The notes: generated by a model not told the origin, from the letters alone. A DNA stretch of 64,000 bases from Pseudomonadota bacterium (GCA_023393525.1 JAEWKZ010000079.1:1-64000), one strand, 5' to 3'; shown: positions 34,185 through 43,301, counted from the stretch's first letter. Translations and numbers: made by a program.

Positions 34185-35882
34185 ATGACTACAAGCACCA
34201 ACCCCGCCGACGATATCATTGAACTGACGGAGATCGTGGAGGAAGGAATTCCTCTGAATACGAAGTTCGAAGACTTTGCCATGGACAAGGCCGTGGATGC
34301 CAAGAGCCTGGACAAGGAGCTCGACGACCTGCTGCGCGAGCCGGAGCCGCGGTCCGGAGTCACGGAAGTCACCGACGACGAGATCGATCTGGACATCCTT
34401 TTCGACGAACCCGCGCCCGCCGCCGAAGCCAAGACGCCCCAGGCCGACGCGGGCATGGACATGTCCGACATCGACAACCTCTTCGATTCGCTGGGCATCG
34501 GCGAAAAAGAGGACGGCGAAACAGCGCTGGACATCATCCTTGACGGAGACATTCCGGAACTGCCTGAGAAAAAAGACGCCGAAACGTTTTATCCGTCCGA
34601 ATCCATCGACCTGGAGCTGGATCTGCCCGCCGCCGAGGGAGAGGAGGGAGGCAAGGCCATCCACGACCTGACCGAAGAATTGCTTGCGGACATTCCGGAA
34701 ACCGTCCTCTTGCATTCGCCGGAAGAAACCGGCGCGGCAGCGCCGCAACGCGAATCCGCCCCGGAGGAACCGGACCACGAAAGCGCCGCGTCCGATGCCA
34801 AACTTTTACCTGCGACCGGCCCCGAGCCGGAAATACTGGAACTTGATGCGCCGGTGGAGGAAGAGGTTGAACCCGAGTTCGCGCAATCGCCGCGTGACGA
34901 AGACCAACCCGAAGCCCCTGTCGCCCATGAGGACGTCCTGCCCGAACAGCCGCTGTCCCCTGCGGAACAGGCCGTCCCGCAGGATGCCCCGCTTTCCCGG
35001 GCCGCGCTGGAAATCATCAGCGCCCGCCTCGACGCCCTGGAAACGCGGCCGGAACCGGCCCAAACGCTTGACGCCGAAGAAATCCTGGCCCTCCTGCCGC
35101 TCTCGCCCCAGGACGTGCCGCTGACGCGGACCCTGCGTCAGGAAATCATCGACCACCTCGAATCAAGAATTTCGGAACTGGCCACCTCGGCCAGCGTCGG
35201 CGGGTTGCAGAAATCCGTGAACGCCCTGCAAGGCCAGGTCGAGGCCCTGCCCGACATCCAGGAAGAACTGTCCAAGAGGCTGCCGGAATCCCTGATCCGG
35301 AAACTGGAATCAGACATCGAAGAGCTGCGCGGCCGGGTTGAAGACAGGCCGGACATTCAGCCCGAACAGATCATGGCCATCCTGCCCCAGGCCCCGCAAG
35401 GATGGCCCGTGGCCCAGGCCCTGCGCCAGGAGATCGTCGACCACGTGGAATCCAGGATCTCTGAACTGGCCTCATCGTCCAGCGTGGATGGACTGCAGGA
35501 GTCGGTGAACGCCCTGCAAAGCCAGGTCGAAGCCCTGCCGGACATCCGCTCCGAGCTGGCCAAAGCGCCGTCCGCCTCTGGCGTGCAGAAAATGGAGGAG
35601 GAACTCGAGGAGCTGAAAATCCTTGTCCGAAACCAGGAGGACGCCCTTGCCCGGCTGCGCCAGACCCTGACGGACAAGGAGGCCGCCATCGAAGCCCTGA
35701 CCGCCGAAAGCGGAAGCCTGCGCGAGGAACTCGCGGCCCTGGCCGACCGGGTTGGCGCGGCCCCGGCTGCGGATGAGGTCAAAGGTGAACTGCGCGAATA
35801 CGTAAGGCAGCAGGTGCCGCTCGCCGCGGCCAAGGTCATTCGCGAGGAGATCCAGTCCCTGCTCAAGGAACTTGGCGGCTAA
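34185..35882 (+). CDS. Acidic coiled-coil protein with an internal 96-residue duplication
   Basis: A 565-residue cytoplasmic protein with no family that I recognise. Residues 1-280 are very acidic, low in basic residues and likely disordered, with repeated short D/E-rich stretches. Residues 303-362 and 399-458 are two copies of one unit (42 of 60 residues identical). Residues 465-565 form a heptad-rich coiled coil ending EEIQSLLKELGG. No signal peptide or membrane segment. Start chosen at ATG 34185 with AAAGGA upstream; ATG 34155 is possible. Isolated between terminators. It could be a scaffold or polar-localisation protein, but this is only a guess from composition. Confidence 0.8.
   Translation: MTTSTNPADDIIELTEIVEEGIPLNTKFEDFAMDKAVDAKSLDKELDDLLREPEPRSGVTEVTDDEIDLDILFDEPAPAAEAKTPQADAGMDMSDIDNLFDSLGIGEKEDGETALDIILDGDIPELPEKKDAETFYPSESIDLELDLPAAEGEEGGKAIHDLTEELLADIPETVLLHSPEETGAAAPQRESAPEEPDHESAASDAKLLPATGPEPEILELDAPVEEEVEPEFAQSPRDEDQPEAPVAHEDVLPEQPLSPAEQAVPQDAPLSRAALEIISARLDALETRPEPAQTLDAEEILALLPLSPQDVPLTRTLRQEIIDHLESRISELATSASVGGLQKSVNALQGQVEALPDIQEELSKRLPESLIRKLESDIEELRGRVEDRPDIQPEQIMAILPQAPQGWPVAQALRQEIVDHVESRISELASSSSVDGLQESVNALQSQVEALPDIRSELAKAPSASGVQKMEEELEELKILVRNQEDALARLRQTLTDKEAAIEALTAESGSLREELAALADRVGAAPAADEVKGELREYVRQQVPLAAAKVIREEIQSLLKELGG
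35091..35270 (+). repeat. Intragenic repeat, copy 1
   Basis: Encodes residues 303-362 of the coiled-coil protein. Copy 2 lies exactly 288 bp (96 codons) downstream with about 70 percent identical residues, including LRQEI-DH-ESRISELA and SVNALQ-QVEALPDI. Confidence 0.85.
35379..35558 (+). repeat. Intragenic repeat, copy 2
   Basis: Encodes residues 399-458 of the coiled-coil protein; see copy 1. The spacer between copies is 36 codons and is itself rich in E and R. Confidence 0.85.
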
Positions 35883-35907
35883 AGCCCGGGAGCCCGGCTC
35901 CTGGGCT
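35883..35907 (+). other. GC-rich hairpin after the coiled-coil gene
   Basis: An 11-bp stem (one G-T pair) with a 3-nt loop begins directly after the stop codon. No T-run follows, so it is a stability hairpin or a weak terminator at most. Confidence 0.5.
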
Positions 35908-35980
35908 CTCGACTCCCACTTTGGGGTATGCTAGAAAGAAAAAAACGAAGGGATGGCTTCAGGGTTTTTCTTTCTTTTTT

Positions 35981-36037
35981 AACCGCCCGGTTTTCCCCCA
36001 AAGCAGGTCGAAACCATTCCCCCCGGGCGGTTTTTTT
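35981..36037 (+). terminator. Terminator-like hairpin before the 63-residue gene
   Basis: AACCGCCCGG (35981-35990) pairs with CCGGGCGGTT (36023-36032) around a 32-nt loop, followed by a T-run to 36037. The loop is long for a terminator. It stands 27 nt before the next start codon, so it may act as a leader attenuator instead. Confidence 0.6.
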
Positions 36038-36064
36038 GTTGCATGTCAAACCAGAGAGATATTC

Positions 36065-36256
36065 ATGGACCAGATCCAGAAGCAGGCCCTGCAGGTCGCC
36101 AAGGAAATCGTCGTCAAGTTCATCGAAACCGGACGCATTTCCCCTTCCAATTTTTCCGAGTATTTCGAACCCATCTACGATGACGTCTATCGCACCGTGA
36201 CCAAGTCCGGGCACGCCCCGGCCATCGACAAGGACAGCTCCGTTGAACCCCAATGA
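36065..36256 (+). CDS. Small conserved-type protein upstream of menG, unknown function
   Basis: A 63-residue protein, mostly one amphipathic helix (MDQIQKQALQVAKEIVVKFIETGRISP) followed by a NFSEYFEPIYDDVYRTV segment. No membrane segment, cysteines or known motif. Start ATG 36065 with AGAGAG upstream. Its 3-prime end overlaps the menG start by 14 nt, and AAGGA inside it serves as the menG ribosome site, so translation of the two is coupled. A helper of the methyltransferase or a leader-type gene are both possible. Confidence 0.75.
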   Translation: MDQIQKQALQVAKEIVVKFIETGRISPSNFSEYFEPIYDDVYRTVTKSGHAPAIDKDSSVEPQ

Positions 36257-36944
36257 GCATGGCAAGCGGGTCTCCGGCCTCTTTGACAACATCGCGACCT
36301 GGTACGACTTCCTCAATCACTTCCTGAGCCTGGGCCAGGACATCTACTGGCGCAACCGCCTTGTGCGCACCATGCGCCCCGGATCCACGGGCGTGGTGCT
36401 CGACCTTGCGGCCGGAACCCTGGACGTGAGCAGGGAAATCCTGCGCCAGAACCCCGGACTCAAAGTCTTGAGCATGGATTTTTCCCGCGCCATGCTCTGC
36501 CGGGGCAAGGAAAAGGTGGCCCGCCAACCCGACATCTTCCCGGTGCAGGCCGACGGACGCGCCTTGCCCCTGCCGGACGGATGCGTCGACACGGTGACCA
36601 TCGCCTTCGGCATCCGCAACATCCTGCCCCGCACCGAGGCCTACAGGGAAATCCTGCGGGTGCTGACGCCGGGAGGACGGCTGTGCATCCTTGAATTTGG
36701 CACAGGACAGGCCCGCATCTGGCAGGGAGCGTACAATTTCTATCTCGGCACGGTCCTGCCCCGCATCGGACGGTTTTTCTCCAAAAATCCCGAAGCCTAT
36801 CAGTATCTTGCGGACACCATCCTGGCCTTTCCCAATGCCCGGGTCCTGGCCGCGGAACTGCGCGACGCCGGGTTCGGCCAGGTCGGCTGCCAGGCCCTGA
36901 GTTCAGGGATAGTCTATCTCCACGTAGCGACCAAACCCTCCTGA
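36243..36944 (+). CDS. menG: Demethylmenaquinone methyltransferase (UbiE/MenG family)
   Basis: A 233-residue class I SAM methyltransferase: LFDNIATWYDFLNHFLS opening, SAM motif VLDLAAGTLDVSRE, DFSRAMLCRGKEK, then AFGIRNILPRTEAYREILRVLTPGGRLCILEFG, all typical of UbiE/MenG. It would methylate demethylmenaquinone, last step of menaquinone synthesis. Start is probably TTG 36243: there is no ATG or GTG in frame between a stop at 36198 and the conserved region, and AAGGA lies 8 nt upstream. Length is slightly short compared with E. coli UbiE. Confidence 0.9.
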   Translation: MNPNEHGKRVSGLFDNIATWYDFLNHFLSLGQDIYWRNRLVRTMRPGSTGVVLDLAAGTLDVSREILRQNPGLKVLSMDFSRAMLCRGKEKVARQPDIFPVQADGRALPLPDGCVDTVTIAFGIRNILPRTEAYREILRVLTPGGRLCILEFGTGQARIWQGAYNFYLGTVLPRIGRFFSKNPEAYQYLADTILAFPNARVLAAELRDAGFGQVGCQALSSGIVYLHVATKPS

Positions 36945-37010
36945 GACAAACAAGGCCGCGGATTTTCATCGCTTTCCAACCATTTCGGACTGTACGCCAA
37001 CGAGGAACCC

Positions 37011-38321
37011 ATGATCACTTTCGACGAAATCGCATCCGGCACATCAGAAGTCGCCGTGGTGGGGCTGGGCTATGTCGGTCTGCCCCTGGCCGTAGCCTTG
37101 AGCAATCATTTCAAGGTGATTGGTTTTGACATCTCCCGTCCCCGCATTGAAGAGCTGCGCTCGGGGCAGGACTCCACCCGCGAAGTCGAGCCCGAAAGGC
37201 TGGCCCGCGCCAACGTCGAATACACCGACGACCCCGCCCAGCTGGCCCGCGCAGGAGTCATCGTCGTGGCCGTGCCCACGCCCATCGACGGCAACCGCAA
37301 GCCGGACCTGCGCCCCGTGGTCGGAGCCACCGCCACCGTGGGTTCGCACATGCGCGCCGGCTGCATCGTCGTATACGAGTCCACCGTCTATCCCGGCCTG
37401 ACCGAAGAAACCTGCGTGCCCCTGCTGGAGGAGAAATCCGGCCTGACCTGCGGCGCGGACTTCACCGTGGGATATTCCCCGGAACGCATCAACCCCGGCG
37501 ACAAGGTCCACACCCTGGAGAGCATCGTCAAGGTCGTCGCCGGGCAGGACCAGCCCACGGCCGACCTGCTGGCCCGTTTCTACGGCGCGGTGGTCAAGGC
37601 CGGGGTGCACCGGGCGTCGAGCATCAAGGTCGCCGAAGCGGCCAAGGTCATCGAGAACACGCAGCGCGACCTGAACATCGCGCTCATGAACGAGCTGGCC
37701 CTCATTTTCGACCGCATGGGCATCGACACGAACGAAGTGTTGCAGGCCGCTGGCACCAAATGGAACTTCCTGCCCTTCAGGCCGGGACTTGTCGGCGGGC
37801 ACTGCATCGGGGTGGACCCCTACTACCTGACGTTCAAGGCCGAATCCATCGGCTTTCACCCGCAGGTCATCCTGGCCGGACGGCGCATCAACGACGGCAT
37901 GGGCAAATTCATCGCGGAAAAGACCATCAAGGCCATGATCGACGCGGGATGCCTGATCAAGGGCGCGCGGGTGGGCCTCCTGGGCCTGACCTTCAAGGAG
38001 AACGTGCCCGATCTGCGCAACAGCCGCGTGGAGGATATCATCCACGAGCTTTCCGACTACCGTGTCGACGTCCTGGTCCACGACCCTCTGGCCGACACCG
38101 GGGAAGCGCGGGATGAATACGGAGTGGAGTTGCATCCCCTCGCGGAGTTGACGAATCTCGACGCCCTTGTCCTGGCCGTGTCCCACGCCGAATTCGCGGC
38201 TCTCGACGCCGACCGGATCCGGGCCATGTTCAAGGAGCCCGCGCGCGGAATCGTCATCGACGTCAAAGGATTTCTGGACAAGGACGCCCTGTCCCGCGAA
38301 TTCGCGTACTGGCGTCTCTAG
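37011..38321 (+). CDS. Nucleotide-sugar (UDP-N-acetylhexosamine type) 6-dehydrogenase
   Basis: A 436-residue NAD-dependent dehydrogenase of the UDP-glucose/UDP-ManNAc dehydrogenase superfamily, closest in appearance to TviB/WbpO (Vi antigen, UDP-GalNAc or UDP-GlcNAc). N-terminal VVGLGYVGLPLAVALS, central YSPERINPGD, K in AAKVIENTQRDLNIALMNE, catalytic C265 in GGHCIGVDPYYL, and C-terminal GLTFKENVPDLRNSR. It would make a UDP-uronic acid for surface polysaccharide. No other polysaccharide genes are near; it interrupts a run of menaquinone genes. Confidence 0.9.
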   Translation: MITFDEIASGTSEVAVVGLGYVGLPLAVALSNHFKVIGFDISRPRIEELRSGQDSTREVEPERLARANVEYTDDPAQLARAGVIVVAVPTPIDGNRKPDLRPVVGATATVGSHMRAGCIVVYESTVYPGLTEETCVPLLEEKSGLTCGADFTVGYSPERINPGDKVHTLESIVKVVAGQDQPTADLLARFYGAVVKAGVHRASSIKVAEAAKVIENTQRDLNIALMNELALIFDRMGIDTNEVLQAAGTKWNFLPFRPGLVGGHCIGVDPYYLTFKAESIGFHPQVILAGRRINDGMGKFIAEKTIKAMIDAGCLIKGARVGLLGLTFKENVPDLRNSRVEDIIHELSDYRVDVLVHDPLADTGEARDEYGVELHPLAELTNLDALVLAVSHAEFAALDADRIRAMFKEPARGIVIDVKGFLDKDALSREFAYWRL

Positions 38322-38336
38322 CCCCGAGGCCGGACC

Positions 38337-39035
38337 ATGATCCTCTTGGCCTGCGCCACCAGGCTGGAATGCCGAAGCGCCCTGACCCGGGTGGCGCCGT
38401 CGCACGCGCCGGAAGATCCCGGTCCCGTGCATTTCCGGGGCCGCGCCTTTCTGCCGCGCGAAGTGGGCATCGGGCCGGTGGCCGCGGCCTTGAGCATGGG
38501 GGCCCTGCTTGAACGCCACCGCGAAATCACGGGCATTCTGAACCTGGGCATCTGCGGCAGCTTCGACACGAATCGGGCCCCCCTGGGCGCGGCCTGCGTC
38601 GCCAGCGCCGAGATCTGGCCGGAATACGGCGTGCACGCGAGCACCCCGGACGCCGATCACGCTTTCGACCACCAGATGTTCCCGACCCTGAGCCTCGACC
38701 CCGTGAACAGGCTTGAGTTCGACCCTCGGCGGGCCGCCAAATCCATGAATCTGGTCATCGACCCGAAATGGCCCGCGGGGCCGAGCCTGACCGTGGCCGG
38801 AGTGAGCGGCGACAGGCGGCGGGCGCAAACGCTTCAAGACGGCACGGGCGGACTCACGGAGAACATGGAAGGCTTCAGCCTGGCCCTGGCCGCACGGCTG
38901 CGCGGCCTTGCGTTTCTTGAAATTCGGACGGTGTCCAACCCCGCCGGCGCCAGGGACAAGCGCCAGTGGAATTTTCGCCTGGCCCTCTCGGCCCTGCAGA
39001 ACGTCCTTCCCGCCCTCACCGGAGGCCCGGCATGA
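38337..39035 (+). CDS. mqnB: Futalosine hydrolase MqnB
   Basis: A 232-residue nucleoside-phosphorylase-fold enzyme: NLGICGSF substrate loop, TENMEGFSLALAARLRGL (Met-Glu contacting ribose) and FLEIRTVSNPAGARD. It cleaves futalosine to dehypoxanthine futalosine and hypoxanthine in the futalosine route to menaquinone. Its TGA overlaps the mqnD ATG (ATGA), and the two act in the same pathway, which supports the call over a general MTA/SAH nucleosidase. Confidence 0.9.
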   Translation: MILLACATRLECRSALTRVAPSHAPEDPGPVHFRGRAFLPREVGIGPVAAALSMGALLERHREITGILNLGICGSFDTNRAPLGAACVASAEIWPEYGVHASTPDADHAFDHQMFPTLSLDPVNRLEFDPRRAAKSMNLVIDPKWPAGPSLTVAGVSGDRRRAQTLQDGTGGLTENMEGFSLALAARLRGLAFLEIRTVSNPAGARDKRQWNFRLALSALQNVLPALTGGPA

Positions 39036-39823
39036 CCCCGTTGCGCATCGCCATTTCCCCCTGCCCCAACGACAGCTTCATTTTCGGCGCCTGGGTGCTT
39101 GGCCTTGCTCCCGCGCCAAAGGGGCACGACTGCCGCTTTTTCTGGCATGACGTGCAGGAGCTCAACCGAGGCGCGTTCGCCGATGCCTGGGACGTGATCA
39201 AGGTCAGCGCGGCCACGGCCCTGCGCCTCGCGGACAGGTTCACGATCCTGCCCTGTGGCGGCGCCTTCGGCCTGGAGCACGGCCCCAAGCTGGTCACCCG
39301 CGCGGATTTTCGCGGCACGCCGCGACGCATCGCGGTTCCGGGCCTGGACACCACGGCCATGTGCGTCCTGAACGCGGCCCTCGGCGGACGCTTCACGCCC
39401 GTGCCCATGATCTTTCACGCCATCGTCGATGCCGTACGGACGGGGGAGGTCGACGCGGGCCTGCTCATCCATGAGACCGCGCTGGTGTACGATCGCTACG
39501 GGCTGGCGCTACGCACGGACCTCGGAGCCTGGTGGCGGGAGCATACGAACGGCCTCCCCATGCCGCTCGGCTGCATCCTGGCCCGGCAGGACCTTGGCTC
39601 TGCGACCCATGGAGCCATCGCGAACAGCATCCGCGCGAGCATCCTCCACGCCCGGCAAGACAGGAACTCCGTCATGCCTTTTATCGCATCCTTGGCCAGA
39701 GAGCTTGACGCGGCCACGCTGGAACAACATATTGCCGCCTACGTCAACGAATTCAGTCTGGATATGGGCCATCAAGGTCAGGCCGCGCTCAACATGCTGC
39801 AAACATTCCGGGATCTTTCATGA
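39032..39823 (+). CDS. mqnD: 1,4-dihydroxy-6-naphthoate synthase MqnD
   Basis: A 263-residue protein of the periplasmic-binding-protein fold but cytoplasmic, without signal peptide. SPCPNDSFIFGAW, KVSAATALRLADRFTILPCG, GGAFGLEHGPKLV and GLLIHETALVYDRYGL are the usual MqnD blocks. It converts cyclic de-hypoxanthine futalosine to 1,4-dihydroxy-6-naphthoate. Start ATG 39032 and stop each overlap a neighbour by 4 nt (mqnB and the polyprenyl synthase). Confidence 0.95.
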   Translation: MTPLRIAISPCPNDSFIFGAWVLGLAPAPKGHDCRFFWHDVQELNRGAFADAWDVIKVSAATALRLADRFTILPCGGAFGLEHGPKLVTRADFRGTPRRIAVPGLDTTAMCVLNAALGGRFTPVPMIFHAIVDAVRTGEVDAGLLIHETALVYDRYGLALRTDLGAWWREHTNGLPMPLGCILARQDLGSATHGAIANSIRASILHARQDRNSVMPFIASLARELDAATLEQHIAAYVNEFSLDMGHQGQAALNMLQTFRDLS

Positions 39824-40800
39824 ACGAAGCATTCGCCCAACTCAAAACGGCCTTCCTCCGGGAACTGCCGGCCATCAACGCCGCCATCCGGCAGGAGATA
39901 GAGGCCCTGCCCGCCCTGGTCAGACCCGTGGCCACCCACGTCATGGACGCCGGAGGAAAGCGCCTGCGCCCCATGCTCACGCTTCTCTTCGCCCGCGCCC
40001 TTGATTTCCGGGGAGACAATCTGCACACCCTGGCCAGTTCCCTGGAGTTTCTGCATTCGGCCACGCTCATGCACGACGACATCCTGGACAACGCAGACCT
40101 GCGCAGAGGCAAGCCGGCCGCCCACACCCGATTCGGCATCACGCCCACGGTGCTGGCGGGAGACGTGCTGCTGGCCCTGGCCAACGAAATCGTGGCCCGG
40201 ACTGGCAATCCGGCCCTGACGTCGTGCATCTCCCGGGCCATCATGCAGACCGCAACAGGCGAAATCATGGAGATCGCGGCCATCCGCAAGGCGGACGTCA
40301 CGCGCGCCCAATACCTTGAGATCATTACCGGCAAGACCGCCTACCTGATCCAATCGGCCTGCGAATTCGGCGTCATCGCCGCCGGCGGTTCGGAACGTGC
40401 GCGCGCGGGGGCCAGCACTTTCGGCCTGAACCTCGGCATCGCGTTCCAGCTTGTGGATGACGCCCTCGACTACACATCCCGGGCCGACACATCGGGCAAG
40501 CCGCTGGGCGGCGATCTGCGCGAAGGAAAATTCACGCTCCCCCTCTTGCTCTACCTTGAATCACTGCCCGGCAACCAGCGCGAGATCGTCTCCCGTGAGC
40601 TCGCGGACGCCAACCTCCACCCCGTGAGGCAAGACCAGATCATTGCCGACGTCGTGGGCCAGGGTTTCGCGGACAGGACCAGGGAAGAGGCGCAATCCTA
40701 TTTGACACTAGCCAGCCAGGCGCTTGCCGTGATACCCGAATGCCTGGAGAAGAAACTGCTTGGAGCCATGATCGATTTCGTCCTGACACGAGACAAATAA
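39820..40800 (+). CDS. Polyprenyl diphosphate synthase (long-chain, menaquinone side chain)
   Basis: A 326-residue trans-prenyltransferase with both Asp-rich motifs: DDILD (86-90) in LMHDDILDNADLRRG and DDALD (213-217) in FQLVDDALDYTS, plus the GGKRLRP isopentenyl-diphosphate site. It condenses isopentenyl diphosphate units to make the side chain attached to menaquinone. Chain length (hexa- to octaprenyl) cannot be told. Translationally coupled to mqnD (ATGA) and to the HDOD-GGDEF gene (TAATG). Confidence 0.93.
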   Translation: MNEAFAQLKTAFLRELPAINAAIRQEIEALPALVRPVATHVMDAGGKRLRPMLTLLFARALDFRGDNLHTLASSLEFLHSATLMHDDILDNADLRRGKPAAHTRFGITPTVLAGDVLLALANEIVARTGNPALTSCISRAIMQTATGEIMEIAAIRKADVTRAQYLEIITGKTAYLIQSACEFGVIAAGGSERARAGASTFGLNLGIAFQLVDDALDYTSRADTSGKPLGGDLREGKFTLPLLLYLESLPGNQREIVSRELADANLHPVRQDQIIADVVGQGFADRTREEAQSYLTLASQALAVIPECLEKKLLGAMIDFVLTRDK

Positions 40801-43301
40801 TGCACAATCAGGATCGCCTTTCCCCTCGCAACCTCGCAACCTCGTTGCGCGCAAGCCTGAAAGCGACCTTTTCGCCGGCCACGGCCGGACTGCTCCAGGA
40901 GGCGGTCAAGCCCGAGCCGAATTTCGGGATCATCGCCTCCATCCTGAAGCTCGATCCCGCTTTGGCCACGGCCATCCTTTCCCTGGTCAACTCGCCGTAT
41001 TACGGTCAGACCAGCAAGATTTCCGATCTGCAGCGCGCGGCCATCATCCTCGGCGACAACGAGATCCTGCGCATCGCCCTGTCCCTCTCCCTGCAGAAAA
41101 ACCTGAACGCGATCCTGGAAAAAAACGGGTTCGACACCTTCGCCAACTGGCGGATCATCATCTGGGCCGCCATTGGCGCGGAACTCATCGCCCGGCGGCT
41201 GGCCCCGGAGGAGGCGGAAACAGCCTACCTTTGCGCCCTGGTCAAGGACCTGTCGCTGCTCCTCTACGCCGCGACCTTTCCCGAACACCTTCTCCCGCGC
41301 CTGATGCAGCCCGACTTCGTCAACACCGGGCCGAACTTCATGTCCTGGCAGGACCACATCCCGGAGGACCATTCCGCCCTGACCGCCGACCTGCTCACGC
41401 AGTGGAACTTTCCGGAACCCATGATCGCGGCCATCACCGCGCACCACGATCTGGAGCACGTTTTCGACTACCCGCCCCTGACGCAGGCAGTCATATTCGG
41501 CACCAGATGGGCCGAAGCGGAATTTCGCTCGGACCCCTCGCCGGACAGCCTGAACCAGCTCAGTTTCCTGCTGGCCAAAGCCAACGTGCTGCCCCCGGAA
41601 GGCATGGACGCCTTGCGCGGCGAATGCGCGGCCCTGTTCGCCGAACTGTCCGGAGCCATGAACATCAAGGACCTCGACCCCGAAGACAGGTTCTACGCCC
41701 ACTCCCTGCAATCCATTCAGGACTTTCATCACCAGGCCAAGGAAATCGAAGGGCTGACCGGCGGCAACGCGGCCATCGCGGCCTGCATCGGACGGCATCT
41801 GCGCTGGAACTGGAACTGCCGCAAGGTCGACGTCATCCTGCACGCATCCGCCAACAAACACTGGGAGAGATTCGTCATCAACGACCACGGGGTGCACGGA
41901 CCCGACATCGCTCCCACCCTCGAAAAACTCACCGCACCCTCGGATGCGACCTTTCCCCTGGAAGTGGAAGGCCGCGTGTCCGGGGAGCTGCACCTGCGCG
42001 ACATGCCTGATTCAAGCCGCGCCAAGGCCGAGATCACGCTCTATGCCCGTCTCCTGGCCCGCAGCATCCGAAGGCAGACAAGCACTGTGGGGCAGCTCGA
42101 AATCAAGGCGGAACTGCTCGACATTCTTCCGGCCGGCGTGGCCCTGCTCGATGCGCAAGGCCGGATTCTCAAGGCCAACCCGACATTTTCCCGCTTTCTG
42201 AACGGGGCGGGTCACCTCGAAGAGCGTCTTGCCCTGAACAAGGACCGCAAGCAGGCCGATCAGGCCGTACGGGGATGGCGGAAGTTCCTCCAGGACGCCT
42301 CCATGGACAACCACTGCGCCATCCATTGCCCGCTGGGCCCCGGCGCCAACGGACCCGCGTCCTCCTTTTCCCTGAGCGGCTACAGGATTCGGCAGGGCTC
42401 GCAGACCAACATCATGGTTCTGGTGCAGGACCTGGCGGAAATCCGGGTGCTTGAATTCGAGGCCCTGCATCAGCGCGACTTCCTGAACACCCTGCTGGCC
42501 TCCATGCAGGACCTGGTGCTGACCACCGATGAAAGCGGAACCATCACCTTCGCTTCGGGACGCCACGCCCCATTTCTCGTCGGCCGCAATCTCTTCAAGC
42601 TGACACGCCCCACCGACATGCAGGAAGAAAGCTGGGACATGGAATTTTTGGAGCAAAGCCAGACGGCGCTGGAAGTGCAGATCGTGCTCGACGACGAGCA
42701 CCTTCAGCTTGAGCTTGTCTTTTCCCGGTTTTCCTTCGGATCCGACTACGGGATCATTGTCGGCCGGAACATCTCCACCATCCGCAGGCTGGAACGCAAA
42801 ATCCGCGAACAGGCCCTTTTCGACGCTCTGACCCAGGTCTACAACCGCCATCACCTGACGCCCCTGCTGGACAGGGAGATTTCGCGCTCCAGGCGGACCG
42901 ACGCTCCGCTCGGGCTGATCTTTTTCGATATCGACAAATTCAAGCTCTTCAACGACACGCACGGCCACCACGGCGGCGACAAGGCCTTGCAGGAACTGGG
43001 ACAGCTGCTGCGTCGGGTGCTGCGCAAGGGCCTCGACTTCCCGTGTCGTTTCGGAGGGGACGAATTCGTCGTCATCGCCAGCAATTCGACGGACGCCCAC
43101 CTGCTGACCATCGCGGAAAGAATCCAAAAGGAATTCAGCATACTGCACCACAATCACGTCACGTTGAGCATCGGCCTGAGCATGCTCGAACCCGAGGACT
43201 CGTCCCAATCCCTGCTTGAACGCTGCGACAAAGCCAATTATCAAGCCAAGGCCCAGGGCGGAAACGCCATTGTGCGCCTGCAAACCAACCAGCACCCCTG
43301 A
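40800..43301 (+). CDS. HDOD-PAS-GGDEF signalling protein (putative diguanylate cyclase)
   Basis: An 833-residue cytoplasmic protein: HDOD module (about 10-220, LNSPYYG-type opening), a middle region with a PAS-like part around 440-620, and a GGDEF domain (about 660-830). The active-site GGDEF is intact (752-756), with FDIDKFKLFNDTHGHHGGD upstream for metal and nucleotide binding. The inhibitory I-site Arg is replaced by Lys (KGLD). It probably makes cyclic-di-GMP, which the PilZ protein encoded elsewhere here might bind. Start ATG 40800 overlaps the preceding stop. Confidence 0.88.
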   Translation: MHNQDRLSPRNLATSLRASLKATFSPATAGLLQEAVKPEPNFGIIASILKLDPALATAILSLVNSPYYGQTSKISDLQRAAIILGDNEILRIALSLSLQKNLNAILEKNGFDTFANWRIIIWAAIGAELIARRLAPEEAETAYLCALVKDLSLLLYAATFPEHLLPRLMQPDFVNTGPNFMSWQDHIPEDHSALTADLLTQWNFPEPMIAAITAHHDLEHVFDYPPLTQAVIFGTRWAEAEFRSDPSPDSLNQLSFLLAKANVLPPEGMDALRGECAALFAELSGAMNIKDLDPEDRFYAHSLQSIQDFHHQAKEIEGLTGGNAAIAACIGRHLRWNWNCRKVDVILHASANKHWERFVINDHGVHGPDIAPTLEKLTAPSDATFPLEVEGRVSGELHLRDMPDSSRAKAEITLYARLLARSIRRQTSTVGQLEIKAELLDILPAGVALLDAQGRILKANPTFSRFLNGAGHLEERLALNKDRKQADQAVRGWRKFLQDASMDNHCAIHCPLGPGANGPASSFSLSGYRIRQGSQTNIMVLVQDLAEIRVLEFEALHQRDFLNTLLASMQDLVLTTDESGTITFASGRHAPFLVGRNLFKLTRPTDMQEESWDMEFLEQSQTALEVQIVLDDEHLQLELVFSRFSFGSDYGIIVGRNISTIRRLERKIREQALFDALTQVYNRHHLTPLLDREISRSRRTDAPLGLIFFDIDKFKLFNDTHGHHGGDKALQELGQLLRRVLRKGLDFPCRFGGDEFVVIASNSTDAHLLTIAERIQKEFSILHHNHVTLSIGLSMLEPEDSSQSLLERCDKANYQAKAQGGNAIVRLQTNQHP

